64,000 nt of DNA from Prauserella alba (lineage in GTDB: Bacteria; Actinomycetota; Actinomycetes; Mycobacteriales; Pseudonocardiaceae), in assembly GCF_024171735.1 (NCBI RefSeq), contig NZ_JAMTCH010000004.1:806001-870000 (forward strand), in the 5' to 3' direction. Shown here one piece after another: positions 1-8,707 of this stretch. Below the pieces are notes generated by a model, which ran no database searches, was not told where the DNA came from, and saw nothing but the letters and a program-made list of their open reading frames with translations. The position numbers were made by a program, and so were the translations under genes. The stretch's first letter is position 1. Each line of letters starts with the position of its first letter.

Positions 1-552
1 GCGGTCGGTGTCCCTCACCTGGGCACGCCCCCGTGACCCGTCCAACGGTGGGCCGATGATCGGCGTGGCCGGCACGCCGTCGACACCGATCCCCGGTTCA
101 CCACCCGCGGCACCGTGCCGCGACTCGACCTGGCCGATCGCCGCGAGCGTGCTCCACGACAGATGGCACTCCGGCCGGTCGCCGCGCAACCACATCTCCG
201 CGCGCCCGTAGGCCGCCGCGGCCCGTGCCGGGATCCCGGTCGCGTGTTCGATCTTCCGGGACCATTCGTCGAGCTCGTCCTCGTCCGATTGCGACGGCCG
301 GTCGACCGGCGCCGGCGTGGCCTGGGCGGGCACGGTCGGCTGTGGGCGTGACCGTGACGTCGGCTGGGGCGGCGGCGCAGCGCCCTCGGCGTTCGGTTCC
401 TCGTCGCGGTTCGTGCCGACGGTGAACACCAGGATCAGGCCGGTCGCGACAAGAGCCAGGGTGAGAGCGATGCGCGAAAGCGCCGGACCGGGCAGCGGCC
501 ACGACGGCCCACCATCGCCACGGGGTGTCGAGGACGAAGGGCGTTCGCTCAC
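1..552 (-). CDS. Membrane-anchored lytic transglycosylase (MltB/SLT-type), 3' end beyond the window
   Basis: The frame opens with GTG at 552 and runs without a stop to base 1, giving 184 codons of a longer protein. A hydrophobic segment near residues 26-46 (IALTLALVATGLILVF) should act as signal anchor and is followed by a Pro/Gln-rich linker. From about residue 112 the sequence reads IPARAAAYGRAEMWL, then CHLSWSTLAAIGQVESRHG, which is the start of a murein transglycosylase domain with the catalytic Glu in VESRHG. It should cleave peptidoglycan glycan strands outside the membrane. The gene lies 9 bases downstream of mazG on the same strand, matching the mazG-lpqU order known from mycobacteria. 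A longer overlapping frame starting at 595 gives Arg-rich nonsense and is not the gene. Confidence 0.8.
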   Translation of the reverse strand, partial: MSERPSSSTPRGDGGPSWPLPGPALSRIALTLALVATGLILVFTVGTNRDEEPNAEGAAPPPQPTSRSRPQPTVPAQATPAPVDRPSQSDEDELDEWSRKIEHATGIPARAAAAYGRAEMWLRGDRPECHLSWSTLAAIGQVESRHGAAGGEPGIGVDGVPATPIIGPPLDGSRGRAQVRDTDR

Positions 553-561
553 CCGGCCAGG

Positions 562-1527
562 CTACGCGGATGACACCGGCCAGAACTCCCGCCATCCGTC
601 GGCATCGAGCTCGGCCGGTTCGCGGCCCGCGGCCCGCGCGGCACGTTCGGCATCCCTGACGCGTGCGGCGAACTCCTTGGCGACTCCGCGCAGCGAGCCT
701 TCGGCGTCGGTGCCGGTACGTGCGGCCGCCGCCGCGATCCGGAACAACCGCGACCCGTCGTCCGCGCCCGGCGGCATCAGATCGAACGGTACCCCCGCCC
801 GGCCGGTCCGCTGGCCGAGCTTGCCCGCGAGCGCGGCTGCCGGTTGTCCCAGCGCCACTCCGTCCACGAGCGACTCGCGCTGTTTCTCCTGCTGTTTCAG
901 CTCTTCCCAGGCGATCTGCTGCTGCTCGGCCGAATCCACCCGGCCCGCGGCGGTGAACAGATACGGGTGCCTTCCGACCAACTTCGCCACCAGCTGGGTC
1001 GCGACCTCGTCGATGTCGAACGCATCGGATTCGTGTTCGACCGCGACGCGGGCGTGAAACAGCACCTGCAACAGCACGTCGCCGAGTTCCTCACGCAGCG
1101 CGGTCCGGTCGCCGTCCTCGATCGCCTCGAGCAACTCGTAGGTCTCCTCGACGAGATACCGGCGCAGCGACTCATGCGTCTGGCTCCCGTCCCACGGACA
1201 ACCACCGGGAGATCGGAGCCGGTCCATGACTTCGACGGCCCGTTCCAGCGGGGGCGCAGGAGACTCGATCACGGTGGCACCCTCGGCGATGAGTTCCGCC
1301 GCACCGGGGTCACCGGCGTCGGAGGCCACGAGCACGACACCGCTCTGCCGCGTCAGCTCCTCGGGATGCGGAGCCGGTTTCGCATCCAGCGCCGCGCGCA
1401 GCGTGTCCGGCAGCCCCACGGCCGCGTAGACGTGTTCCGCCCCGCGGACCACACTCAGCGCGGCAGCGGGCACATGATCCGGCAGCGCCGGACTGCACAG
1501 CACCACCGTCGGCGATCGCCAGGTCAT
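562..1527 (-). CDS. mazG: Nucleoside triphosphate pyrophosphohydrolase MazG
   Basis: The product has 321 residues. It hydrolyses (d)NTPs to monophosphates and pyrophosphate, a house-cleaning role in the cytoplasm. The MazG domain lies at about residues 100-210, with LRSPGGCPWD and the metal-binding acidic helices EETYELLEAIEDGD and LREELGDVLLQVLFHA. The first 95 residues are a less conserved extension also seen in mycobacterial MazG. I chose ATG at 1527 because its first four bases form an ATGA overlap with the stop of the upstream lipoprotein gene (translational coupling). Upstream in-frame starts only add Arg-rich sequence. The function follows from the family; the coupling is seen. Confidence 0.92.
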   Translation of the reverse strand: MTWRSPTVVLCSPALPDHVPAAALSVVRGAEHVYAAVGLPDTLRAALDAKPAPHPEELTRQSGVVLVASDAGDPGAAELIAEGATVIESPAPPLERAVEVMDRLRSPGGCPWDGSQTHESLRRYLVEETYELLEAIEDGDRTALREELGDVLLQVLFHARVAVEHESDAFDIDEVATQLVAKLVGRHPYLFTAAGRVDSAEQQQIAWEELKQQEKQRESLVDGVALGQPAAALAGKLGQRTGRAGVPFDLMPPGADDGSRLFRIAAAAARTGTDAEGSLRGVAKEFAARVRDAERAARAAGREPAELDADGWREFWPVSSA

Positions 1528-2465
1528 GAGTTCACGGTACGTGACCGCAACAGCCTTCCGGTCAACTCGTCCTCGTTCGGGGCCGGCGCCAACGCCGCTT
1601 CGTCCCACACGCCGTAGCGCGGGTTGATCCGCACGCCGACCTCCTCCGCGATCGGCTGCAGCATGCGCAGGCCCGCGAAGTAGAGATACTCCGGGTTCAC
1701 CTGTGGCTCGGCCGCCTCCGCGTCCGCCTGCTCGGCGGTCCGGCGTTCGGTCACGAGTCCGACCAACCAGCCCGCCCGCTGCCGGCTTGGCTGGACGACC
1801 ACCACGGTGCCCTGCTGGGAACCGAACACCGCGGTCGTCGCCAGTTCCGGGTCGTTCTGGAGCGTTTCCGCGAAGTCGAGCTCCTCGTCGACCAACTGAT
1901 GGCCCGTTTGCCGGACCGTTGCCCGTGCCCGGTCCGGATCGTCCGCGATCCGCCTGCCGAGCGCGGTCGCCTTCTCCTTGGCGCTGTTGCCGGGTTCGTC
2001 TCCGGTGACGACCGTGCCGAGCAGGTCCACCGACAGGCTGCCGAGGTACTTACGCGCAAGCTCCTGCAGCACGACCTGATCCGAGGCGAGATCACGCACC
2101 CGGTCGGGTTCGACGCCGGCCGAACGCGACACCTGGTCCGCACCACCACTGCCCCGGATCAGTTCGTCGATCTCGGCCGGATCGGCCCGGACACCTTCGC
2201 GTTCGGCCGCGATCTGCGCCAGTTCGTGGACAACGCGACCGCGGACGACCTCGCGCGCGTACATGTCGACCTTGCCCTGTCGCTGTGCCTGTTGCGCCTG
2301 CGGCACGTTGTCCAGCAGCCAGTCGATCTCCTGCTGCACGTCGTCGAGCGGCACCGACCGGTCGCCGACGATGGCCGCCGAGTGGACCTGACTCGGCCCC
2401 GCGCCGCAGCCGGCCAGCACAAGACCTGCGAGCAGGGCGGTGAACAACGCGATGGGGCGACGCAT
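1524..2465 (-). CDS. SurA-N-like secreted lipoprotein (chaperone-type)
   Basis: The product has 313 residues and begins with a lipoprotein signal peptide: MRR, a hydrophobic stretch, then the lipobox LAGC with Cys20 as the lipidated residue. The mature part reads VGDRSVPLDDVQQEIDWLLDN and continues as a helical SurA N-terminal-like domain; no PPIase domain is evident. It would sit on the outer face of the membrane, probably helping secreted proteins fold, which is inferred from the fold family. The start is ATG at 2465. A GTG four codons upstream (2477) is an alternative. The gene overlaps mazG by four bases and so forms a lipoprotein-mazG-transglycosylase unit. The preceding gap probably holds its promoter. 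Confidence 0.8.
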   Translation of the reverse strand: MRRPIALFTALLAGLVLAGCGAGPSQVHSAAIVGDRSVPLDDVQQEIDWLLDNVPQAQQAQRQGKVDMYAREVVRGRVVHELAQIAAEREGVRADPAEIDELIRGSGGADQVSRSAGVEPDRVRDLASDQVVLQELARKYLGSLSVDLLGTVVTGDEPGNSAKEKATALGRRIADDPDRARATVRQTGHQLVDEELDFAETLQNDPELATTAVFGSQQGTVVVVQPSRQRAGWLVGLVTERRTAEQADAEAAEPQVNPEYLYFAGLRMLQPIAEEVGVRINPRYGVWDEAALAPAPNEDELTGRLLRSRTVNS

Positions 2466-3029
2466 GATCCGGATCACAGGCGGCAGCTTCGCACACACCC
2501 CACCGTTCCACGCAACCACGTGCACGGCACACACCTACTTCCGTCCGGCCGGGCCGATCCCACGGTGGCGACACCGGGGCGACCGCGCCGTGAACGCCAG
2601 GTCGAGCGGTACCGGCTCCACCGTTGGATGCCCGCCTGCGCGCCCGCCGTCGCTGCGACGGCCGCTTGAAGCACCCGACCGGCTCCCGTCGGCGGTCCGG
2701 CCGGACCGCCGACGGGAGGTACGAACCGACGCGATTTGACAACCGGACTCGGCCCTGAACCCCCTGGCACGGAACGGATTGCACTACCCGGCGCCCCATC
2801 GGGAGCGGTTCGACCCGTGTCGCGAGTGTCGAATTCCCTGCGGAAACAATCGTCGTTTCCGGGAATTTCCCCGGGTCGAATCCCGGATTACCGTTGAGGC
2901 ATGCCCCGAGCGGAAATCCAAGAAAGACCCGAGCGCACATTCCACGACCGCACGTTCGAAATTCCGGTCACATCAAAGGTGGCCCGCCATGACCGGCCGC
3001 GAAGGCGCCGCGGCCGGCATCGCGTGCGC
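2466..3029. other. Intergenic region between mfd and the SurA-like lipoprotein gene
   Basis: These 564 bases carry no convincing gene. They hold a perfect 36-bp palindrome (listed separately) and, at 2832-2867, an imperfect hairpin with outer arms AATTCCC and GGGAATT and inner arms GGAAAC and GTTTCC. The stretch 2820-2970 is poorer in GC than its surroundings, as expected for promoter DNA. Because both flanking genes read on the minus strand, the region should end mfd transcription and start the lipoprotein operon. I could not fix a promoter. Confidence 0.5.
2683..2718 (-). terminator. Perfect 36-bp palindrome, likely terminator of the mfd transcript
   Basis: Bases 2683-2700 are the exact reverse complement of 2701-2718, an 18-bp GC-rich stem with no spare loop bases (in RNA the innermost few would open). 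No T-run follows, which is normal for actinobacterial terminators. It lies about 310 bases beyond the mfd stop and 220 bases before the next minus-strand gene, so termination or transcript-end protection is the simplest reading. A protein-binding palindrome is possible. Confidence 0.5.
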
Positions 3030-6000
3030 TCACACCGCCGCGGGCTGCTGCGTCATCGATTTCAGCAAGTTGCCGCACCAATCGAGCAGCGCCTCGTCAC
3101 GCAACGGTGGCGCTCCGATCCGGCCACCCGCCGGCCCTTCCGTCGGTTTCGGCACCGACACCGTGTGCGTCACCGCCTTGTACGCAGCCTTGGGGTACAG
3201 CCGCTTCAACCGCACCATTTGCGAATCGCCCAGTGGCAGCGGCGTGAAGCGGATCGTGTTGCCCTGCACGGTCACCTCGGTCACACCTGCCTTGCGGCAC
3301 GCTTGCCGGAAGGCCGCCACCGCAAGCAACCTGCGCACCGGTTCCGGCGGCTGACCGTAGCGGTCCACGAGTTCGTCCAGCACGCTGTCCAATTCGGACT
3401 GGTCCGTCGCCGCCGCGATCTTGCGGTAGGCCTCGAGCCGCAATCGCTCACCGGGCACGTAGTCGTGCGGCAGATGGGCGTCGATCGGCAGGTCGACCCG
3501 CACCTCGGCGGGAGCCTCGTCCTCGGCCGGCTCGGCTCCGGCGCTTCGCCGGAAGGCGTCGACCGCCTCGCCCACCAGCCGGACGTACAGATCGAAACCA
3601 ACACCGGCGATGTGGCCGGACTGCTCGGCACCGAGAATATTGCCCGCGCCCCGGATCTCGAGGTCCTTCATCGCCACCGCCATACCGGCACCGAGCTCGG
3701 TGTTCTGCGCGATCGTGGCGAGACGGTCGTGGGCCGTCTCGGTGAGCGGCTTCTCGGGTGGATACAGGAAGTAGGCGTAGCCCCGCTCCCTGCCGCGGCC
3801 GACCCGGCCTCGGAGCTGGTGCAGCTGCGCGAGGCCCAGCATGTCGCCACGCTCGACGATCAACGTGTTGGCGTTCGAGATGTCCAGTCCGGTCTCGACG
3901 ATGGTGGTGCAGACCAGCACGTCGAAGTCCCGCTGCCAGAAGCCCTGGATGATCTGTTCCAGTTTGTGTTCGGGCATCTGACCGTGCGCGGTCACAATCC
4001 GCGCCTCCGGCACGAGCTCACGCAACCGCGTCGCGGCCTTCTCGATCGACGAGACCCGGTTGTGCACGAAGAACACCTGGCCGTCGCGCAACAGTTCACG
4101 GCGGATGGCCGCCCCGACCTGCTTGTCGTCGTAGGCACCGACGTAGGTCAGGATCGGGTGCCGGTCCTCCGGCGGCGTGAGGATCGTCGACATCTCCCTG
4201 ATGCCCGCCATGCTCATTTCGAGCGTGCGGGGGATCGGAGTCGCCGACATGGTCAGCACGTCGACGTGCGTTCGCAGCGCCTTGATGTGTTCCTTGTGCT
4301 CGACGCCGAACCGCTGCTCCTCGTCGACGATCACCAGGCCGAGGTCCTTGTACCGCACACCGCTCTGCAGAAGCCGGTGCGTACCGATGACGATGTCGAT
4401 CTCACCGGCTGCGAGCCCCTCGAGCGTCTTGTCCGCCTCCGCCGGTTCGGTGAACCGCGACATGCCGCGGATGGTCACCGGGAAGGAGCCCATTCGCTCG
4501 GTGAAGGTGTTCAGGTGCTGTTGTGCCAGCAACGTGGTCGGCACGAGCACGACGACCTGCTTGCCGTCCTGTACCGCCTTGAACGCCGCACGCACCGCGA
4601 TCTCGGTCTTTCCGTACCCGACGTCGCCGCAGATCACCCTGTCCATGGGGACGCTGCGTTCCATGTCGCTCTTGACCTCGTCGATGGCCGCGAGCTGGTC
4701 GTTCGTCTCGACGAACGGGAACGCGTCCTCCAGTTCGCCCTGCCACGGGGAATCCTGACCGAACATGTGGCCGGGCGCGGCCTGTCGCGCGGCGTAGAGC
4801 TGAACCAGTTCGGCGGCGATCTCCTTGACGGCCTTGCGGGCCTTCGCCTTCGTGTTCTTCCAGTCGGAACCGCCGAGCTTGTTCAGCGTGGGCAGCTCCC
4901 CGCCCACATAGCGGGAAACCTCGTCCAGCTGATCGCTGGGCACGAACAACCGATCCCCGGGATGTCCCCGCTTGGACGCGGCGTACTCGAGTACGAGGTA
5001 CTCGCGCGTCGCCCCACCGATGCTGCGCTGGACCATCTCGACGAACTTGCCGATGCCGTGCTGGTCGTGCACGACGTAGTCCCCCGCCTTGAGAGCGAGC
5101 GGATCCACCGCGTTACGGCGCCGCGAAGGCATCTTGGTGTTCAGATCACGCCCCGACCGCCCGGCGCTGGCGCCGCGCCCCGTGATGTCCGATTCGCTCA
5201 GCACGACGAGGGCGCTGTCCGGAGCCACGAACCCGTCGCTGATCGCACCGCAGGTGACCGTGACAATGCCGGGTTTCGGGTGTTCGGCGAGAGATTCGGC
5301 GTAGGTGGCGGGCACCTCGCCCGCCGACAACTGCTCGACGGCACGCTGCGCCGTACCCGATCCCGCGACGACGACCACGGCCGCGCCGCCCGCCGCCGTG
5401 TGTGCCCGCAGATCCGTGACGACCTTCTCGAGCTCGCCGTGATAGGCCGGAGCCTGATCGACACCAATGTGAACGGCGTCGTCCTCGCTGGTCAGCTGCG
5501 ACAACGTCCACCAGGCACGGTTCGACTCCGTCGCGTGCGTACGCACCTCACCGAGCCCTCGGTACGCCGAGGCGCCGAGATCGATCGGGGCGCGCCCGCC
5601 GTCCGCGGCAGACGTCCACGACGCCTCCAGGAACTCCTGTCCGGTGCGGACGAGATCGGCGGCACGCGCACGAATCTTCTCCGGATCGCAGAGGACGACG
5701 TGGGTGCCCTCCGGCATCGCATCGGTGAGCAGTTCGAGCTCGCCCTCGCACAGAACCGGGATCAGCGACTCCATGCCCTCCGACGGGATGCCGTCCGCGA
5801 GCTTGGTGAGGATCTCGGCGAGCTGTGCATCGGTGGCGTGTTCTTCCGCCAGTTCCGCCGCACGGGTCTTGACGTCGCCCGTCAGCAACAGTTCCCGGCA
5901 CGGCGACGCGGTCACCTCGGAGATCTCGCCCGGCAGGGAACGCTGGTCGGCGACCGAGAACGCGCGAATCTCACTGACCTCGTCGCCCCAGAACTCGACG

Positions 6001-6596
6001 CGGTGCGGATGCTCGTCGGTCGGTGCGAAGACGTCGAGGATGCCGCCCCGAACGGCGAACTCGCCGCGCTTCTCCACCATGTCGACGCGTGTGTAGGCCA
6101 GCTCGACGAGTCGTTCGAGCACGCCTTCGAAGTCGAGCTCCTCATCGACCCGGAGATCGACCGGAGCCAGGGAGCCGAGCCCGGGCGCCATCGGCTGGAT
6201 GAGGCTCCGCACCGTCGCCACGACGACACGCAGGCCGCCGTGGCCCGGCTGGGCGAGCCGGTGCAGCACGGCCAACCGTTTGCCGACAGTGTCCGCCCGT
6301 GGCGACAGCCGCTCGTGGGGCAACGTCTCCCACGACGGGAAGTCGGTGACAGCGTCCTCGCCCAGCAGGCTCTCGAGCGCCGCGGTGAGTTCTTCGGCTT
6401 CCCGGCCGGTCGCGGTGACGGCGAGGACCGGCTTGGCCGCACCGGAGTCGGACGCGAGCGCCGACAGCACGAGCTGCCGCGTCGCGGGTGCACCGTCCAG
6501 GTCGAGCAGCGGTGCGCCCGCACGCTCGAGAACCGTGCGCAGGGCGGAATCGGGGAGGGTGGCCGACAACAGGCCGGCCAACGGCGGCTGGGACAC
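3030..6596 (-). CDS. mfd: Transcription-repair coupling factor Mfd
   Basis: The product has 1188 residues, the usual Mfd length. It removes RNA polymerase stalled at DNA lesions and recruits UvrA. The order is the UvrB-like N-terminal module, the RNA polymerase-interacting domain near residue 500 ([16 protein letters not shown]), the RecG-like translocase with Walker [10 protein letters not shown] near 657 and DEEQ near 755, then the TRG motif and the C-terminal autoinhibitory domain. I chose GTG at 6596 because it gives [17 protein letters not shown], like known N-termini, and has GAGGGAG just upstream. The frame stays open 93 codons further upstream but the added residues are not family-like. 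A TetR gene lies 160 bases upstream on the same strand. Confidence 0.96.
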   Translation of the reverse strand: MSQPPLAGLLSATLPDSALRTVLERAGAPLLDLDGAPATRQLVLSALASDSGAAKPVLAVTATGREAEELTAALESLLGEDAVTDFPSWETLPHERLSPRADTVGKRLAVLHRLAQPGHGGLRVVVATVRSLIQPMAPGLGSLAPVDLRVDEELDFEGVLERLVELAYTRVDMVEKRGEFAVRGGILDVFAPTDEHPHRVEFWGDEVSEIRAFSVADQRSLPGEISEVTASPCRELLLTGDVKTRAAELAEEHATDAQLAEILTKLADGIPSEGMESLIPVLCEGELELLTDAMPEGTHVVLCDPEKIRARAADLVRTGQEFLEASWTSAADGGRAPIDLGASAYRGLGEVRTHATESNRAWWTLSQLTSEDDAVHIGVDQAPAYHGELEKVVTDLRAHTAAGGAAVVVVAGSGTAQRAVEQLSAGEVPATYAESLAEHPKPGIVTVTCGAISDGFVAPDSALVVLSESDITGRGASAGRSGRDLNTKMPSRRRNAVDPLALKAGDYVVHDQHGIGKFVEMVQRSIGGATREYLVLEYAASKRGHPGDRLFVPSDQLDEVSRYVGGELPTLNKLGGSDWKNTKAKARKAVKEIAAELVQLYAARQAAPGHMFGQDSPWQGELEDAFPFVETNDQLAAIDEVKSDMERSVPMDRVICGDVGYGKTEIAVRAAFKAVQDGKQVVVLVPTTLLAQQHLNTFTERMGSFPVTIRGMSRFTEPAEADKTLEGLAAGEIDIVIGTHRLLQSGVRYKDLGLVIVDEEQRFGVEHKEHIKALRTHVDVLTMSATPIPRTLEMSMAGIREMSTILTPPEDRHPILTYVGAYDDKQVGAAIRRELLRDGQVFFVHNRVSSIEKAATRLRELVPEARIVTAHGQMPEHKLEQIIQGFWQRDFDVLVCTTIVETGLDISNANTLIVERGDMLGLAQLHQLRGRVGRGRERGYAYFLYPPEKPLTETAHDRLATIAQNTELGAGMAVAMKDLEIRGAGNILGAEQSGHIAGVGFDLYVRLVGEAVDAFRRSAGAEPAEDEAPAEVRVDLPIDAHLPHDYVPGERLRLEAYRKIAAATDQSELDSVLDELVDRYGQPPEPVRRLLAVAAFRQACRKAGVTEVTVQGNTIRFTPLPLGDSQMVRLKRLYPKAAYKAVTHTVSVPKPTEGPAGGRIGAPPLRDEALLDWCGNLLKSMTQQPAAV

Positions 6597-6757
6597 GGAG
6601 CGTCTCCCTCGGGTGCGAACACGCGGACACACCTGTGCCCGGCGAAAACCGGGCACAGGTACTCGAATCGTCGAACTATGGGGTTCTGGTTCCCAGCCTA
6701 CGTCCTCGCCGCCGGTCGACGGAGCCCGTGCCGACGGGGTCGCCGGCGCGGGCAGGC

Positions 6758-7435
6758 TCACTCGGTCACGCGCAGTTTCGGCTTGTGCTCGAGGTTGGAC
6801 AGGCCGTTCCACGCGAGGTTCACCAGATGCGCGACCACCTCGTCCCGCTTCGGTTTGTGCGCATCGAGCCACCACTGCCCGGTCAGGGCGACCATACCGA
6901 CGAGAGCCTGCGCGTACAGCGGTGCGAGTTTGCCATCGTAGCCGCGCGCCGAGAACTCTTCGCCGAAGATGTCCTCGACCTGACTGGCGATGTCGTTGAG
7001 CAGCGTGGAAAAAGTTCCCGTCGAGCTCGCCACCGGCGAGTCCCGCACCAGGATCCGGAATCCCTCGTGGGATTCGTCGACGTAGCCGAGCAAGGCACTC
7101 GCGGCCTGCTCGAGCATCGCCCGCGGATGATCGGCGTGCAGACTCGACACCATGCGGTCGAGGATCGCCTGCGCCTCCCGGTCCACCACGACCGCGTAGA
7201 CGCCTTCTTTACCCCCGAAGTGCTCGTACACCACTGGCTTGGAGACGTTCGCGCGCCGCGCGATCTCTTCGACGGACGTGCCGTCGTAGCCCTTCTCCGC
7301 GAACAGTGTCCGGGCGACGTTCAGCAGCTGTTGCCTGCGTTCCGTGCCCGTCATGCGCACGCGGGCCACCGCGGGAGCGTCGGACTGAGCCCCCGCGGCG
7401 GCCGCGTCCCGCTTAGCGCGCCGTCGACCTGCCAT
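6758..7435 (-). CDS. TetR-family regulator (Rv1019-like)
   Basis: The product has 225 residues. The N-terminal helix-turn-helix region reads [22 protein letters not shown] and [20 protein letters not shown], a clear TetR DNA-binding domain at about residues 32-80, followed by a helical ligand domain. The first 27 residues are basic and Ala-rich; a shorter start at 7354 ([11 protein letters not shown]) is possible. The gene lies 30 bases downstream of the desaturase gene on the same strand, so the two are probably cotranscribed. The inverted repeat upstream of the desaturase (8487-8508) is the natural candidate operator, which would make this an autoregulated fatty-acid desaturation switch. 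That link is inference. Confidence 0.85.
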   Translation of the reverse strand: MAGRRRAKRDAAAAGAQSDAPAVARVRMTGTERRQQLLNVARTLFAEKGYDGTSVEEIARRANVSKPVVYEHFGGKEGVYAVVVDREAQAILDRMVSSLHADHPRAMLEQAASALLGYVDESHEGFRILVRDSPVASSTGTFSTLLNDIASQVEDIFGEEFSARGYDGKLAPLYAQALVGMVALTGQWWLDAHKPKRDEVVAHLVNLAWNGLSNLEHKPKLRVTE

Positions 7436-7465
7436 TTGCCGAACCGTACAGGCAGCCGGTCTTGC

Positions 7466-8410
7466 TCACGCAGTCGAGAGCTTCTCCAGGCGCTTGGCCG
7501 TGGGCCAGCGCACTTTGTGCGCCCAGCCGAGCTTCTCGAATGCCCAGATCACGCGGGCGGAGATGTCGATCTGCCCACGCTGCACACCGTGACGAGCCGA
7601 CGTCGGGTCGGCGTGGTGGAGGTTGTGCCACGACTCGCCGAACGAGGCGATGGCCAACGGCCAGAAGTTGGCCGAACGGTCACGGGCACTGAACGGCCGC
7701 TCCCCGAGCATGTGGCAGATCGAGTTCACCGACCAGGTCACGTGGTGCAGCACGCAGACCCGCACCAGACCGGCCCAGAAGAAGGCCGTTACGAAGCCCC
7801 ACAACGACCAGGTGACGAGCCCGCCGATGATGCCAGGCAGAACGAAGCTGAGCAGGGTCCACAGTCCGAACAGCCGGTCTATCCGGCTGATGGTCTCGTC
7901 CTTGAGCAGGTCGGGTGCGAACCGTCCGTGGTTGCTCTGATCCCGCTCGAACAGCCAGCCCATGTGGGCGTGCCAGAAGCCCTTCGCGACGGCTACCGGC
8001 GTCGTGCCGAACAGCCACGGCGAGTGCGGATCGCCCTCGCGGTCGGAGAACGCGTGATGCCTGCGGTGATCCGCGACCCACGTGATCACCGGCCCCTGCA
8101 CCGCGCTGCTGCCCGCGATGGCCAGCAGCGCCCTGAGCCACGGCTTGGCCTTGAACGAGCCGTGCGTGAAGTAGCGATGGAACCCGACGGTGATACCGAG
8201 TCCGGAGAAGGCATAGAACACGACGAAGAGGCCGACGTCGACCCACGAAAGACCCCAGCCCCACGCAAAGGGGACCGCGGCGATGAGCGCTGCCAGCGGA
8301 GCCAGCACACCGAGATAGACCGCGAACTGAACGCCGGGCGTGCGCTGGCCGTCCAGGATCGGCTTACGACCGGCCTTCGGTGTTTCGTCCGCGTCCAGAG
8401 TTGCCGTCAT
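7466..8410 (-). CDS. Acyl-CoA delta-9-type fatty acid desaturase
   Basis: The product has 314 residues and is an integral membrane di-iron enzyme that introduces a double bond into acyl-CoA, controlling membrane fluidity. The three histidine boxes are visible: HRYFTH near residue 78, HRRHH near 115 and HNLHH near 260, with four or more hydrophobic segments between them. ATG at 8410 is preferred over GTG at 8419 because the purine-rich GGAAAGAAG sits at a suitable distance only for the ATG. The substrate class is inferred from the family. The gene probably forms an operon with the TetR gene downstream. Confidence 0.88.
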   Translation of the reverse strand: MTATLDADETPKAGRKPILDGQRTPGVQFAVYLGVLAPLAALIAAVPFAWGWGLSWVDVGLFVVFYAFSGLGITVGFHRYFTHGSFKAKPWLRALLAIAGSSAVQGPVITWVADHRRHHAFSDREGDPHSPWLFGTTPVAVAKGFWHAHMGWLFERDQSNHGRFAPDLLKDETISRIDRLFGLWTLLSFVLPGIIGGLVTWSLWGFVTAFFWAGLVRVCVLHHVTWSVNSICHMLGERPFSARDRSANFWPLAIASFGESWHNLHHADPTSARHGVQRGQIDISARVIWAFEKLGWAHKVRWPTAKRLEKLSTA

Positions 8411-8486
8411 GCACGTCACTTCTTTCCACGAGGACCGCCGTCACCGTCGCCGTCGGCGGACCAACGGCGACGGTGGAAGGGTCACC

Positions 8487-8508
8487 TAACCTACGATTGC
8501 GTAAGTTA
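8487..8508. promoter_or_regulatory. Inverted-repeat operator upstream of the desaturase-TetR operon
   Basis: Arms TAACCTACG and CGTAAGTTA are separated by four bases and match at eight of nine positions. The site lies 77 bases upstream of the desaturase ATG and about 100 bases before the divergent tRNA-Gln gene. Size and symmetry are typical of TetR operators. The TetR protein encoded at 6758-7435 is the obvious candidate ligand, without direct proof. Confidence 0.6.
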
Positions 8509-8606
8509 CGGTACAGGAGGTTTCCCGCCTGAGGGAGAGGCGAAAACCGACGGCCGGGACCTGCGCGCAGCGTGCAACCTGCAGTGGATATCCTGACCAG
8601 GCGCGA

Positions 8607-8677
8607 TCCGCCGTAGTGTAATTGGCAGCACTTCAGATTTTGGTTCTGACAGTCCAGGTTCGAGCCCTGGCGGCGGA
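8607..8677 (+). tRNA. tRNA-Gln (anticodon TTG)
   Basis: The acceptor arms TCCGCCG and CGGCGGA pair fully. The anticodon stem is TCAGA/TCTGA around the loop TTTTGGT, giving anticodon TTG, which reads CAA (Gln). The T arm is CCAGG-TTCGAGC-CCTGG. The 3' CCA is not encoded (GCA follows). A diguanylate cyclase gene begins 30 bases downstream on the same strand. Confidence 0.95.
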
Positions 8678-8707
8678 GCAGAGCGGAATCCCGGCAGCCC
8701 AGGGGGT

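Noticed and set aside
98-595. Minus-strand ATG frame of 165 codons
   Set aside because: The GTG frame from 552 encodes a recognisable transglycosylase; the other frame does not.
2901-6941. Long plus-strand open frame of over 1300 codons opposite mfd
   Set aside because: It is antisense to a fully conserved Mfd; its Arg/His/Val-rich translation is the usual high-GC shadow pattern.
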